A DNA stretch of 5,615 nucleotides from Bacteroides sp. (lineage in GTDB: Bacteria; Bacteroidota; Bacteroidia; Bacteroidales; GCA-2748055). Below are positions 1 to 5,615 of this stretch, in pieces. Under the pieces are notes generated by a model. The model saw nothing but the letters and a program-made list of their open reading frames with translations. It was not told the DNA's origin and searched no databases. A program made the translations under genes and the position numbers. How positions within the stretch are numbered: the first letter of the stretch is position 1; each line of letters starts with the position of its first letter. The stretch is from the NCBI GenBank assembly GCA_011048475.1, contig DSDZ01000377.1, forward strand, positions 1 through 5,615, written 5' to 3'.

Positions 1-3000
1 GCCTCGATCAGTTTCAGATCCTTTCGCTTGAGGACCGAGTTGTCATCCCTGAGCTTTCTGGCCGTAATGATCTGTCCCGGTTTGTATTCCTGGGCATCTC
101 CCGGATCAACCACCACCTTCTTTCCGTAGATCCAGTCATTCTCATCCATGAATTCCCACTTATCAACCACCTGTTTCTCAAGGAACTTGGTATCGCCCGG
201 ATCAATGATCTCCACCTTCCGCATCATCTGGCGGACAATGATCTCAAAATGCTTATCGTTGATCTTCACACCCTGCATCCTGTACACCTCCTGCACTTCG
301 TTCACGATGTACTCCTGGACTTTGGTGGGGCCCTTGATGGCCAGAATGTCAGCCGGGGTGATGGCTCCGTCCGACAGGGGCATCCCCGCGCGGACATAGT
401 CGTTTTCCTGGACCAATATCTGCTTAGAAAGCGGAACCAGGTATTTTTTCACCTCTCCTGCCTTGGATGTGATGATGATCTCCCGGTTTCCCCTTTTGAT
501 CTTCCCGAATTCAACCTCTCCGTCGATCTCCGACACGACTGCCGGGTTCGAGGGGTTCCTGGCTTCAAAAAGCTCGGTGACACGGGGCAGACCGCCCGTA
601 ATGTCGCCCGATTTACCCACCGCCCTGGGGATCTTCACCAGGATCTCACCGGCTTTCACTTTGTCTCCTTCCGATACGGCAATGTGCGCCCCCACCGGCA
701 GGTTATAGTTCTTCACCAGTTCGCCCTTGTCATCCATGATCCTGACCAGCGGATTCTTGGTACGGTCCCTGCTCTCCACAATCACCTTTTCCTTGAATCC
801 TGTCTGTTCGTCGGATTCCTCCCTGAAGGTCACCCCCTCGATCACGTTCTCAAAACTTACCTTTCCGGGTACCTCGCTAATAATTAATGCGTTATATGGA
901 TCCCACTCGCAGATCAGGTCCCCTTTCTTCACCGCCGCCCCGTTCTTTACATACAGTTTTGAACCGTAGGGGATGGTGTGGGTGGTCAGGGAGATCCCCG
1001 TATTTTTATCCACCACCCGCAGTTCGGCCAGCCGGCCGATCACCACATCCACCTGCTGTCCGGTTTCATCGGTCACGGGGACCATCCGCAGTTCTTCGAT
1101 CTCGGCCACACCGTCATATTTGGATATGACACTGGACTCGGAGGTGATATTGGAGGCGGTCCCTCCCACATGGAAGGTCCTCAGCGTAAGCTGGGTGCCC
1201 GGTTCCCCGATGGACTGGGCAGCGATCACACCCACCGCTTCGCCCATCTGGACCATCTTCCCAGTAGCCAGGTTCCGGCCGTAACATTTTGCGCAGACAC
1301 CTTTTTTCGATTCACAGGTGAGCACGGAACGGATCTCCACCTGTTCGATGGGAGAGTCTTCAATGACCAGTGCAATGTCTTCCGTGATCTCCTCACCCGA
1401 CTCGATAATCAGGTCCCCTGTGAGGGGATGGTACACATCGTGCACGGTGGTACGTCCCAGGATCCTCTCGTACAAAGTTTCCACCACCTCTTCATTTTTC
1501 TTGATGGCCGAGGCCACCAGTCCGCGCAGGGTTCCGCAGTCCGGCTCCTGGATGATCACATCCTGGGAAACATCCACCAGACGCCTCGTCAGGTAACCCG
1601 CGTCAGCGGTTTTCAGTGCCGTATCGGCCAGACCTTTCCGGGCACCGTGGGTGGAGATGAAGTACTCCAGGACCGAAAGCCCCTCCTTGAAATTGGAAAG
1701 AATCGGGTTCTCGATGATCTCCGAGCCGCTGGAGCCGGATTTCTGTGGTTTGGCCATCAGTCCCCTCATCCCTGAAAGCTGGCGGATCTGCTCCTTGGAA
1801 CCCCGCGCACCCGAATCCAGCATCATGTAAACAGGATTGAAACCCTGCTTGTCGGAACTCAGCTGTTTCATGAGGGACTGGGTGAGCCTTGCATTGGTGT
1901 GGGTCCACACATCAATGATCTGGTTGTATCTTTCGTTGTTTGTGATCACACCCATGTTGTAACTGGCGACCACCTCATCCACCTGGGCATACCCGTCGGT
2001 GACGAAATTCTCTTTTTCGGTGGGGATGATCACATCATCCAGGTTGAAGGAGAGCCCTCCCTTGAATGCCATTCCGTACCCCAGGTTCTTGATATCGTCG
2101 AGGAATTTGGCCGTCTTGGCAGTACCGGTGACCTTGAGCACCCTTCCGATGATGTCCCTGAGGGACTTTTTGGTCAGCAGATCGTTGATGAATCCGATCT
2201 CTTTCGGGACCACTTCATTGAACAGCACGCGACCCACGGTTGTTTCGATGAGCTCTGTCTCTCCCTCCTTTCCCCCAATTTTGGGGATCCGCACCTTGAT
2301 GATGGCGTGCAGTTCGACCTTCCTCTCGTTGTATGCGATGATCACTTCCTCGGGGGAATAGAACAGCATGCCTGCACCTTTCACCGGATCGTCCGGCAGG
2401 TTGTGCTTCGCCTTTGTGATATAATAGAGCCCCAGAACCATGTCCTGCGAGGGCACGGTGATGGGAGCACCATTGGCTGGATTGAGGATGTTGTGGGAGG
2501 CAAGCATCAGGATCTGGGCCTCAAGGATCGCTGCATTTCCCAGAGGAAGATGCACCGCCATCTGGTCACCGTCGAAGTCCGCATTGAACGCCGTACAGAC
2601 CAGCGGGTGCAGCTGGATCGCCTTCCCTTCGATCAGTTTGGGCTGGAATGCCTGGATCCCCAGCCTGTGCAGGGTCGGTGCCCGGTTGAGCAGCACCGGA
2701 TGCCCCTTCAGGACATTCTCCAGGATATCCCAGACCACCGGGTCTTTCCGGTCAACGATCTTCTTGGCCGATTTCACCGTCTTCACAATTCCCCTCTCAA
2801 TCAGTTTCCTGATGATGAACGGTTTGTAGAGTTCTGCGGCCATGTCTTTCGGGAGACCGCATTCATGGAGCTGCAGTTCGGGACCGACCACGATCACCGA
2901 ACGGGCCGAGTAGTCGACCCGTTTCCCGAGCAGGTTCTGACGGAACCTTCCCTGCTTCCCTTTCAAACTATCTGACAGCGATTTAAGAGGACGATTGGCA

Positions 3001-3992
3001 TCCGTCTTCACCGCATTGGCCTTCCGGGAATTGTCAAACAGCGAATCCACGGCTTCCTGGAGCATCCGCTTTTCGTTCCGAAGGATCACCTCCGGGGCCT
3101 TGATCTCGATCAGCCGCTTCAGGCGGTTGTTGCGGATGATCACCCGCCGGTACAGATCATTCAGATCCGACGTGGCAAAGCGCCCTCCGTCCAGGGGAAC
3201 CAGCGGCCTCAGTTCGGGAGGGATCACCGGGACCACCTTCACGATCATCCATTCGGGCCGGTTCACCCCTTTGGACGCCCTGAAAGCTTCCACCACCTGC
3301 AGGCGCTTCAGCGCCTCGTTCTTTCTTTGCTGGGAAGTCTCTGTTCCCGCCTTGTGCCTGAGCGAGTAGGAGAGTTCATCAAGATTGAGTCTTGAAAGCA
3401 GCATGTGCAGCGCTTCGGCACCCATCCCCGCAATGAACTTGTCGGGGTGGTCATCTTCAAGGAGCTGGTTCTCCTTGGGCAGGCTGGCCGTAATATCCAG
3501 GTACTCGTCCTCGGTGAGGAAGTCCAGGTAATTTACCCCGTCGGCCTCCTTCACCCCCGGATTGATCACCACATATCTTTCATAATAGATAATGGAATCA
3601 AGCTTCTTGGTGGGCAGTCCGAGCAGGTACCCGATCTTGTTGGGCAGTGAACGGAAATACCAGATGTGTGCAACAGGCACCACCAGCGAAATGTGCCCCA
3701 TCCGTTCACGGCGCACCTTCTTTTCTGTCACCTCAACCCCGCACCGGTCACATACGATCCCCTTGTAACGGATCCGCTTGTATTTTCCGCAGTGACACTC
3801 ATAATCCTTCACCGGTCCGAATATCCGCTCGCAGAACAACCCGTCCCTTTCCGGCTTGTAGGTCCGGTAGTTGATCGTTTCCGGTTTCAGGACCTCACCG
3901 CTCGACCGCTCCAGAATTTCTTCCGGGGAAGCCAGACCAATGGAAATTTTTGAGAAGCTGCTTTTGACTTTGGTGTCTTTCCTGAATGACAT
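1..3992 (-). CDS. rpoC: DNA-directed RNA polymerase subunit beta prime, nearly complete (3' end outside window)
   Basis: Beta prime carries the polymerase active site. The frame is open for 1330 codons from ATG at 3990-3992 to the left edge; Bacteroidota RpoC is about 1430 residues, so roughly 100 are missing. The start MSFRKDTKVKSSFSKISIGLASPEEIL matches the family N-terminus. In order: zinc-ribbon cysteines C66, C68, C81, C84; clamp helices about 276-320, starting after RFATSDLNDLYRR; switch-2 region with GKRVDYSARS (R364 matches E. coli R352); NRAPTLHR with R437 (E. coli R425); NADFDGD at 470-476, whose D472, D474 and D476 bind catalytic Mg; GARGSKEQIRQL from 728; bridge helix around LTRRLVDVSQDV; second zinc site C819, C893, C900, C903; trigger-loop start TQLTLRTFHVGG with L937, R938 and H941 (E. 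coli M932, R933, H936); an SI3-type insertion; the returning trigger helix DITGGLPRVTELFEAR; and IVNEVQDVY-like IVNEVQEVYRMQGVKINDKHFEIIVRQMMRK near the end. The only oddity against E. coli is the longer PQKSGSSGSE linker near 749, which is usual in Bacteroidota. It lies downstream of rpoB and is probably co-transcribed. Confidence 0.98.
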   Translation of the reverse strand, partial: MSFRKDTKVKSSFSKISIGLASPEEILERSSGEVLKPETINYRTYKPERDGLFCERIFGPVKDYECHCGKYKRIRYKGIVCDRCGVEVTEKKVRRERMGHISLVVPVAHIWYFRSLPNKIGYLLGLPTKKLDSIIYYERYVVINPGVKEADGVNYLDFLTEDEYLDITASLPKENQLLEDDHPDKFIAGMGAEALHMLLSRLNLDELSYSLRHKAGTETSQQRKNEALKRLQVVEAFRASKGVNRPEWMIVKVVPVIPPELRPLVPLDGGRFATSDLNDLYRRVIIRNNRLKRLIEIKAPEVILRNEKRMLQEAVDSLFDNSRKANAVKTDANRPLKSLSDSLKGKQGRFRQNLLGKRVDYSARSVIVVGPELQLHECGLPKDMAAELYKPFIIRKLIERGIVKTVKSAKKIVDRKDPVVWDILENVLKGHPVLLNRAPTLHRLGIQAFQPKLIEGKAIQLHPLVCTAFNADFDGDQMAVHLPLGNAAILEAQILMLASHNILNPANGAPITVPSQDMVLGLYYITKAKHNLPDDPVKGAGMLFYSPEEVIIAYNERKVELHAIIKVRIPKIGGKEGETELIETTVGRVLFNEVVPKEIGFINDLLTKKSLRDIIGRVLKVTGTAKTAKFLDDIKNLGYGMAFKGGLSFNLDDVIIPTEKENFVTDGYAQVDEVVASYNMGVITNNERYNQIIDVWTHTNARLTQSLMKQLSSDKQGFNPVYMMLDSGARGSKEQIRQLSGMRGLMAKPQKSGSSGSEIIENPILSNFKEGLSVLEYFISTHGARKGLADTALKTADAGYLTRRLVDVSQDVIIQEPDCGTLRGLVASAIKKNEEVVETLYERILGRTTVHDVYHPLTGDLIIESGEEITEDIALVIEDSPIEQVEIRSVLTCESKKGVCAKCYGRNLATGKMVQMGEAVGVIAAQSIGEPGTQLTLRTFHVGGTASNITSESSVISKYDGVAEIEELRMVPVTDETGQQVDVVIGRLAELRVVDKNTGISLTTHTIPYGSKLYVKNGAAVKKGDLICEWDPYNALIISEVPGKVSFENVIEGVTFREESDEQTGFKEKVIVESRDRTKNPLVRIMDDKGELVKNYNLPVGAHIAVSEGDKVKAGEILVKIPRAVGKSGDITGGLPRVTELFEARNPSNPAVVSEIDGEVEFGKIKRGNREIIITSKAGEVKKYLVPLSKQILVQENDYVRAGMPLSDGAITPADILAIKGPTKVQEYIVNEVQEVYRMQGVKINDKHFEIIVRQMMRKVEIIDPGDTKFLEKQVVDKWEFMDENDWIYGKKVVVDPGDAQEYKPGQIITARKLRDDNSVLKRKDLKLIE
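609..1154 (-). other. rpoC: SI3-type insertion inside the RpoC trigger loop
   Basis: Between the first trigger helix (ends near FHVGGTA, residue 946) and the returning helix (GDITGGLPRV, from residue 1129) lie about 182 residues, close in size to E. coli SI3 (about 188). They align by eye with it at IPYG, EWDPYNALIISEVPGKVSF (E. coli NWDPHTMPVITEVSGFVRF), ALKIVDAQG-like LVRIMDDKGE, and LPVGAHIAV. In E. coli this insertion folds as sandwich-barrel hybrid motifs, modulates pausing and cleavage, and moves with the trigger loop. SI3 is known from Proteobacteria, Bacteroidota and relatives and is absent from Firmicutes, so it supports the taxonomic call. Boundaries are approximate. Confidence 0.88.
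1284..1538 (-). other. rpoC: RpoC second zinc-binding site (C819, C893, C900, C903)
   Basis: C819 lies in EPDCGTLRG, and the other three lie in LTCESKKGVCAKCYG. They match E. coli C814, C888, C895 and C898 with a constant shift of five residues. The site is structural, near the secondary channel and trigger loop. The constant shift also argues against any small frameshift between the two motifs. Confidence 0.94.
2565..2585 (-). other. rpoC: RpoC catalytic Mg-binding motif NADFDGD
   Basis: This is the absolutely conserved loop of beta prime, residues 470-476. D472, D474 and D476 hold the catalytic Mg ion, and N470 matches E. coli N458 near the NTP ribose. All residues are intact, so the gene is expected to encode an active enzyme. 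The surrounding residues, LHPLVCTAF before and QMAVHLPLG after, also fit the family. The codon positions also confirm that the reading frame is the same as at the chosen ATG. Confidence 0.97.
3741..3797 (-). other. rpoC: RpoC N-terminal zinc-binding ribbon (C66, C68, C81, C84)
   Basis: The pattern CHCG, then 11 residues, then VCDRCGVEV gives four cysteines in the C-x-C-x12-C-x2-C spacing of the beta prime zinc ribbon (E. coli C70, C72, C85, C88). The element sits at the tip of the clamp and contacts upstream nucleic acid. All four ligands are kept, unlike in lineages that have lost this site. Confidence 0.95.
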
Positions 3993-4010
3993 ATATGTAA
4001 TTATTTATTG
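3990..4010 (-). promoter_or_regulatory. rpoC: rpoC translation start region without Shine-Dalgarno
   Basis: The 18 bases before the rpoC ATG are almost all A and T (CAATAAATAATTACATAT), with no GGAGG-like purine run at any usual spacing. Weak or absent Shine-Dalgarno sequences with A/T-rich, unstructured start regions are typical of Bacteroidota, where initiation depends on low structure and A-rich context. The start choice is decided by protein similarity, because MSFRKDTKVKSSFSKISIGLASPEE begins exactly where family members begin. Confidence 0.7.
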
Positions 4011-4027
4011 TTACCAATGACTCTCAT
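4001..4027 (-). other. Possible 8-codon frame in the rpoC leader
   Basis: An ATG four bases after the hairpin opens a frame MRVIGNNK that ends in TAA eight bases before the rpoC ATG. It is out of frame with rpoC but in frame with rpoB past its TGA. No Shine-Dalgarno precedes it, and eight codons occur easily by chance. It could act as a tiny leader frame that brings ribosomes to rpoC, but nothing in this sequence alone supports translation. Confidence 0.12.
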
Positions 4028-4031
4028 ACCC

Positions 4032-4046
4032 CGGGCCCGCGGCCCG
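4032..4046 (-). promoter_or_regulatory. GC-rich hairpin between rpoB and rpoC
   Basis: A perfect 6-bp inverted repeat with a 3-nt loop, CGGGCC-GCG-GGCCCG in the transcript. It begins 11 nt after the rpoB stop codon. All six pairs are G-C, so it would be stable for its size. It lacks a following U-run, so it is not a standard intrinsic terminator. It could stabilise the rpoB 3' end, mark a processing site or cause a pause, or it could be chance; the sequence alone does not decide. Confidence 0.55.
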
Positions 4047-4057
4047 CTGAAGCAGGA

Positions 4058-5615
4058 TCAGACCAGGTTCATGCTCAGTCCCAGTCCGCGCAGTTCATGA
4101 AGCAGAACGTTCAGTGACTCCGGAATCCCGGGGGTCGGCATGGGTTCTCCCTTCACAATGGCTTCATAGGCTTTGGCCCTTCCGATCACGTCATCCGATT
4201 TCACGGTAAGGATCTCCTGGAGAATATTTGCTGCACCGAATGCCTCCAGTGCCCACACCTCCATCTCACCGAACCGCTGTCCCCCGAACTGGGCCTTCCC
4301 GCCCAGGGGCTGCTGGGTGATCAGCGAATAAGGTCCGATGGAACGGGCGTGCATCTTATCCTCCACCATATGCCCCAGCTTGAGCATGTAGATCACTCCC
4401 ACGGTGGCCGGCTGGTCGAACCGCTCGCCGGTCCCCCCGTCATAGAGATAGCTCACCCCGTACCTGGGAAGCCCTGCCTTATCGGTCAGATCATTGATGT
4501 GATCGATCTTGGCCCCGTCGAAAATGGGGGATGAGAATTTCATCCCGAGTTTGCTTCCGGCCCATCCGAGCACCGTTTCATAGATCTGCCCCAGGTTCAT
4601 CCTGGAGGGCACACCCAGCGGATTCAGCACGATGTCCACCGGCGTCCCGTCCTCCAGGAAGGGCATGTCCTCCTGACGGACGATCTTGGCCACGATTCCC
4701 TTGTTCCCGTGACGTCCCGCCATTTTGTCCCCCACGGTGATCTTCCGCTTTTTGGCCACATATACCTTTGCAAGCTGGATGATCCCCGAGGGAAGTTCAT
4801 CACCGCTGGAGATGCTGTGCTTCTTGCGCTTGTAGAGCCCGTCGATCTCCTTGAACTTGATGCTGTAATTGTGCAGCAGGTCCCTGATCAGGTCGTTCTT
4901 GTGCTTGTCGGTGGTCCATTTGGTCGGGTTCACATTGGTGAAGTCCAGCTCCTGCAGCTGTTTCAGCGTGAATTTGTTCCCCTTGGGGATCACATCCGCA
5001 TTGAAGAAATCCTTCACTCCCTGGGATGTTTTCCCGTTGACCAGTTCAAACAGCTTTTCCACCAGCTGGCCCCTGAGCTCTGTCACGTTCCTGCTGTATT
5101 CCTCTTCGATCTTTTCCAGGATCTGCTTGGTTGCCGGCCTGGATTTCCGTTCCTTGATGGTCCTGGAGAACAGCTTCTTGTCGATGACCACCCCGTACAG
5201 GGAGGGCCCCGCTTTCAGGGAAGCATCCTTCACATCACCCGCTTTGTCACCGAAGATGGCCCTCAGCAGCTTTTCCTCGGGCGAAGGATCCGATTCCCCT
5301 TTCGGGGTGATCTTCCCGATGAGGATGTCCCCCGGTGCCACTTCGGCTCCGATCCTGATCAGTCCGTTCTCATCCAGGTTCCTGGTGGCCTCCTCGCTCA
5401 CGTTTGGAATGTCGGAGGTCAGCTCTTCCAATCCCCGCTTGGTATCCCTCACTTCCAGAAGGTATTCGTCCACGTGGATGGAGGTAAAGGTATCTTCCCG
5501 CACCAGGTTTTCCGAGACCACGATGGCGTCCTCGAAATTGTATCCCTTCCAGGGCATGAAGGCCACCATCAGGTTCCTTCCCAGCGCAAGCTCACCCTGG
5601 TGGGTGGCATATCCC
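4058..5615 (-). CDS. rpoB: DNA-directed RNA polymerase subunit beta, C-terminal part (5' end outside window)
   Basis: Beta is one of the two large catalytic subunits of RNA polymerase (alpha2-beta-beta'-omega), which makes all cellular RNA in the cytoplasm. The window shows its last 518 codons, ending in TGA; by family length (about 1270 residues in Bacteroidota) some 750 N-terminal residues lie beyond the right edge, including the rifampicin-binding clusters. The fragment opens with GELALGRN and MPWKGYNFEDAI, the start of the Rpb2 domain 6 region. GDKMAGRHGNKG holds fragment lysines 297 and 305, matching E. coli K1065 and K1073, which lie near the incoming NTP and RNA 3' end. Fragment residues about 155-280 are a charged, helix-rich lineage insertion in the place of E. 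coli SI2. From about residue 415, HMVEDKMHARSIGPYSL and GGKAQFGGQRFGEMEVWALEAFGA form the C-terminal Rpb2 domain 7, which packs on beta prime. The E. coli-type long helical stretch before PIFDGAK is absent, as in many bacteria. The first Met in the visible part (5567-5569) is internal, not the start. The rpoC gene follows 65 bp downstream. Confidence 0.98.
   Translation of the reverse strand, partial: GYATHQGELALGRNLMVAFMPWKGYNFEDAIVVSENLVREDTFTSIHVDEYLLEVRDTKRGLEELTSDIPNVSEEATRNLDENGLIRIGAEVAPGDILIGKITPKGESDPSPEEKLLRAIFGDKAGDVKDASLKAGPSLYGVVIDKKLFSRTIKERKSRPATKQILEKIEEEYSRNVTELRGQLVEKLFELVNGKTSQGVKDFFNADVIPKGNKFTLKQLQELDFTNVNPTKWTTDKHKNDLIRDLLHNYSIKFKEIDGLYKRKKHSISSGDELPSGIIQLAKVYVAKKRKITVGDKMAGRHGNKGIVAKIVRQEDMPFLEDGTPVDIVLNPLGVPSRMNLGQIYETVLGWAGSKLGMKFSSPIFDGAKIDHINDLTDKAGLPRYGVSYLYDGGTGERFDQPATVGVIYMLKLGHMVEDKMHARSIGPYSLITQQPLGGKAQFGGQRFGEMEVWALEAFGAANILQEILTVKSDDVIGRAKAYEAIVKGEPMPTPGIPESLNVLLHELRGLGLSMNLV
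4775..5152 (-). other. rpoB: Lineage-variable helical insertion in RpoB (SI2 position)
   Basis: Between VIDKKLFSRTIKERK and QLAKVYVAKKRKITVGD lie about 125 residues that are rich in K, E, L and D and lack the strict conservation of the flanks. The position matches E. coli beta insertion SI2 (also called beta i9). The visible segments, such as LEKIEEEYSRNVTELRGQLVEK and the later LIRDLLHNYSIKFKEIDGLYKRKK, look helical. It is an ordinary part of Bacteroidota beta, not a foreign insertion, since base composition and frame continue smoothly. Boundaries are approximate. Confidence 0.7.

Larger units (their letters stand above)
3993..4057 (-). other. rpoB-rpoC intergenic junction (65 bp)
   Basis: This is the only non-coding stretch in the window. 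Read with the genes it starts with a short mixed stretch, then a GC-only hairpin, then about 30 bases rich in A and T up to the rpoC ATG. No U-tract follows the hairpin, and I see no Bacteroidota-type promoter (TTTG near -33, TAnnTTTG near -7). The simplest reading is one mRNA carrying both genes. The spacing rules out stop-start overlap between the two genes. Confidence 0.8.

Noticed and set aside
249..887. A 212-codon open frame on the plus strand near the rpoC 3' part
   Set aside because: It is antisense to conserved rpoC sequence, shows no motif or start signal, and has the composition of a shadow frame.
978..1775. A 265-codon open frame on the plus strand inside rpoC
   Set aside because: It lies opposite the bridge helix, zinc-site and trigger-loop coding region. 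The product is H/D/F-rich with no family resemblance, so it is a shadow frame.
1603..1908. A 101-codon minus-strand frame overlapping rpoC
   Set aside because: It is in a different frame from rpoC, which is fully conserved there (GARGS to the bridge helix). The product shows no domain, so it is an out-of-frame shadow.
1899..2975. A 358-codon open frame on the plus strand inside rpoC
   Set aside because: It is antisense to the best-conserved core of beta prime. Its protein is rich in H, D, L and F with no recognisable domain, which is the pattern expected opposite a gene with G/C-ending codons.
3993..4030. Own promoter for rpoC in the A/T-rich leader
   Set aside because: The A/T-rich stretch lacks the TTTG and TAnnTTTG elements at the right spacing. 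It is better explained as an unstructured translation start region.
4032..4046. Intrinsic terminator separating rpoB from rpoC
   Set aside because: The stem is stable but no U-run follows it in the transcript, and separating the two genes would need an rpoC promoter that I cannot find.
1..5615. A novel system, mobile element, CRISPR array or RNA gene
   Set aside because: Both genes fill all but 65 bp of the window and are core polymerase subunits. I saw no direct repeats, transposase remains, tRNA-like cloverleaf or array spacing.

Overview
The window is a piece of a bacterial rpoB-rpoC transcription unit, read entirely from the minus strand. It holds the last 518 codons of rpoB (RNA polymerase beta), a 65-bp junction, and the first 1330 codons of rpoC (beta prime). 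The rpoC frame runs open to the left edge of the window, so only about the last 100 residues are missing. Both genes look intact and functional. Every catalytic and zinc-binding residue I could place is present, and I found no frameshift or in-frame stop when translating by hand.

The proteins point to Bacteroidota, most likely Bacteroidales or a close relative. The RpoC N-terminus (FSKISIGLASPEEILE), the RpoC stretch AKPQKSGSSGSEIIENP, the SI3-type trigger-loop insertion, and the RpoB ending LLHELRGLGLSMNLV all resemble that phylum. The lack of a Shine-Dalgarno sequence before rpoC and the A/T-rich start region fit as well. G+C looks moderate, a little above half by eye, with many codons ending in G or C. 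That bias makes long accidental open frames on the plus strand; none looks like a gene.

Layout: 4058-5615 is the 3' part of rpoB, 3993-4057 is the junction, and 1-3992 is rpoC. The junction holds a compact GC hairpin, then an A/T-rich stretch, with no U-tract and no recognisable promoter, so the genes are most simply read as co-transcribed. The two products form the active-site cleft together: beta supplies the two lysines near the NTP, and beta prime supplies the Mg-binding aspartates, bridge helix and trigger loop.

This is core housekeeping sequence. I found no mobile element, CRISPR array, RNA gene or undescribed system. The only parts that protein coding does not explain are the junction hairpin, the short frame beside it, and an A/T-rich patch inside rpoC. 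All are modest signals.
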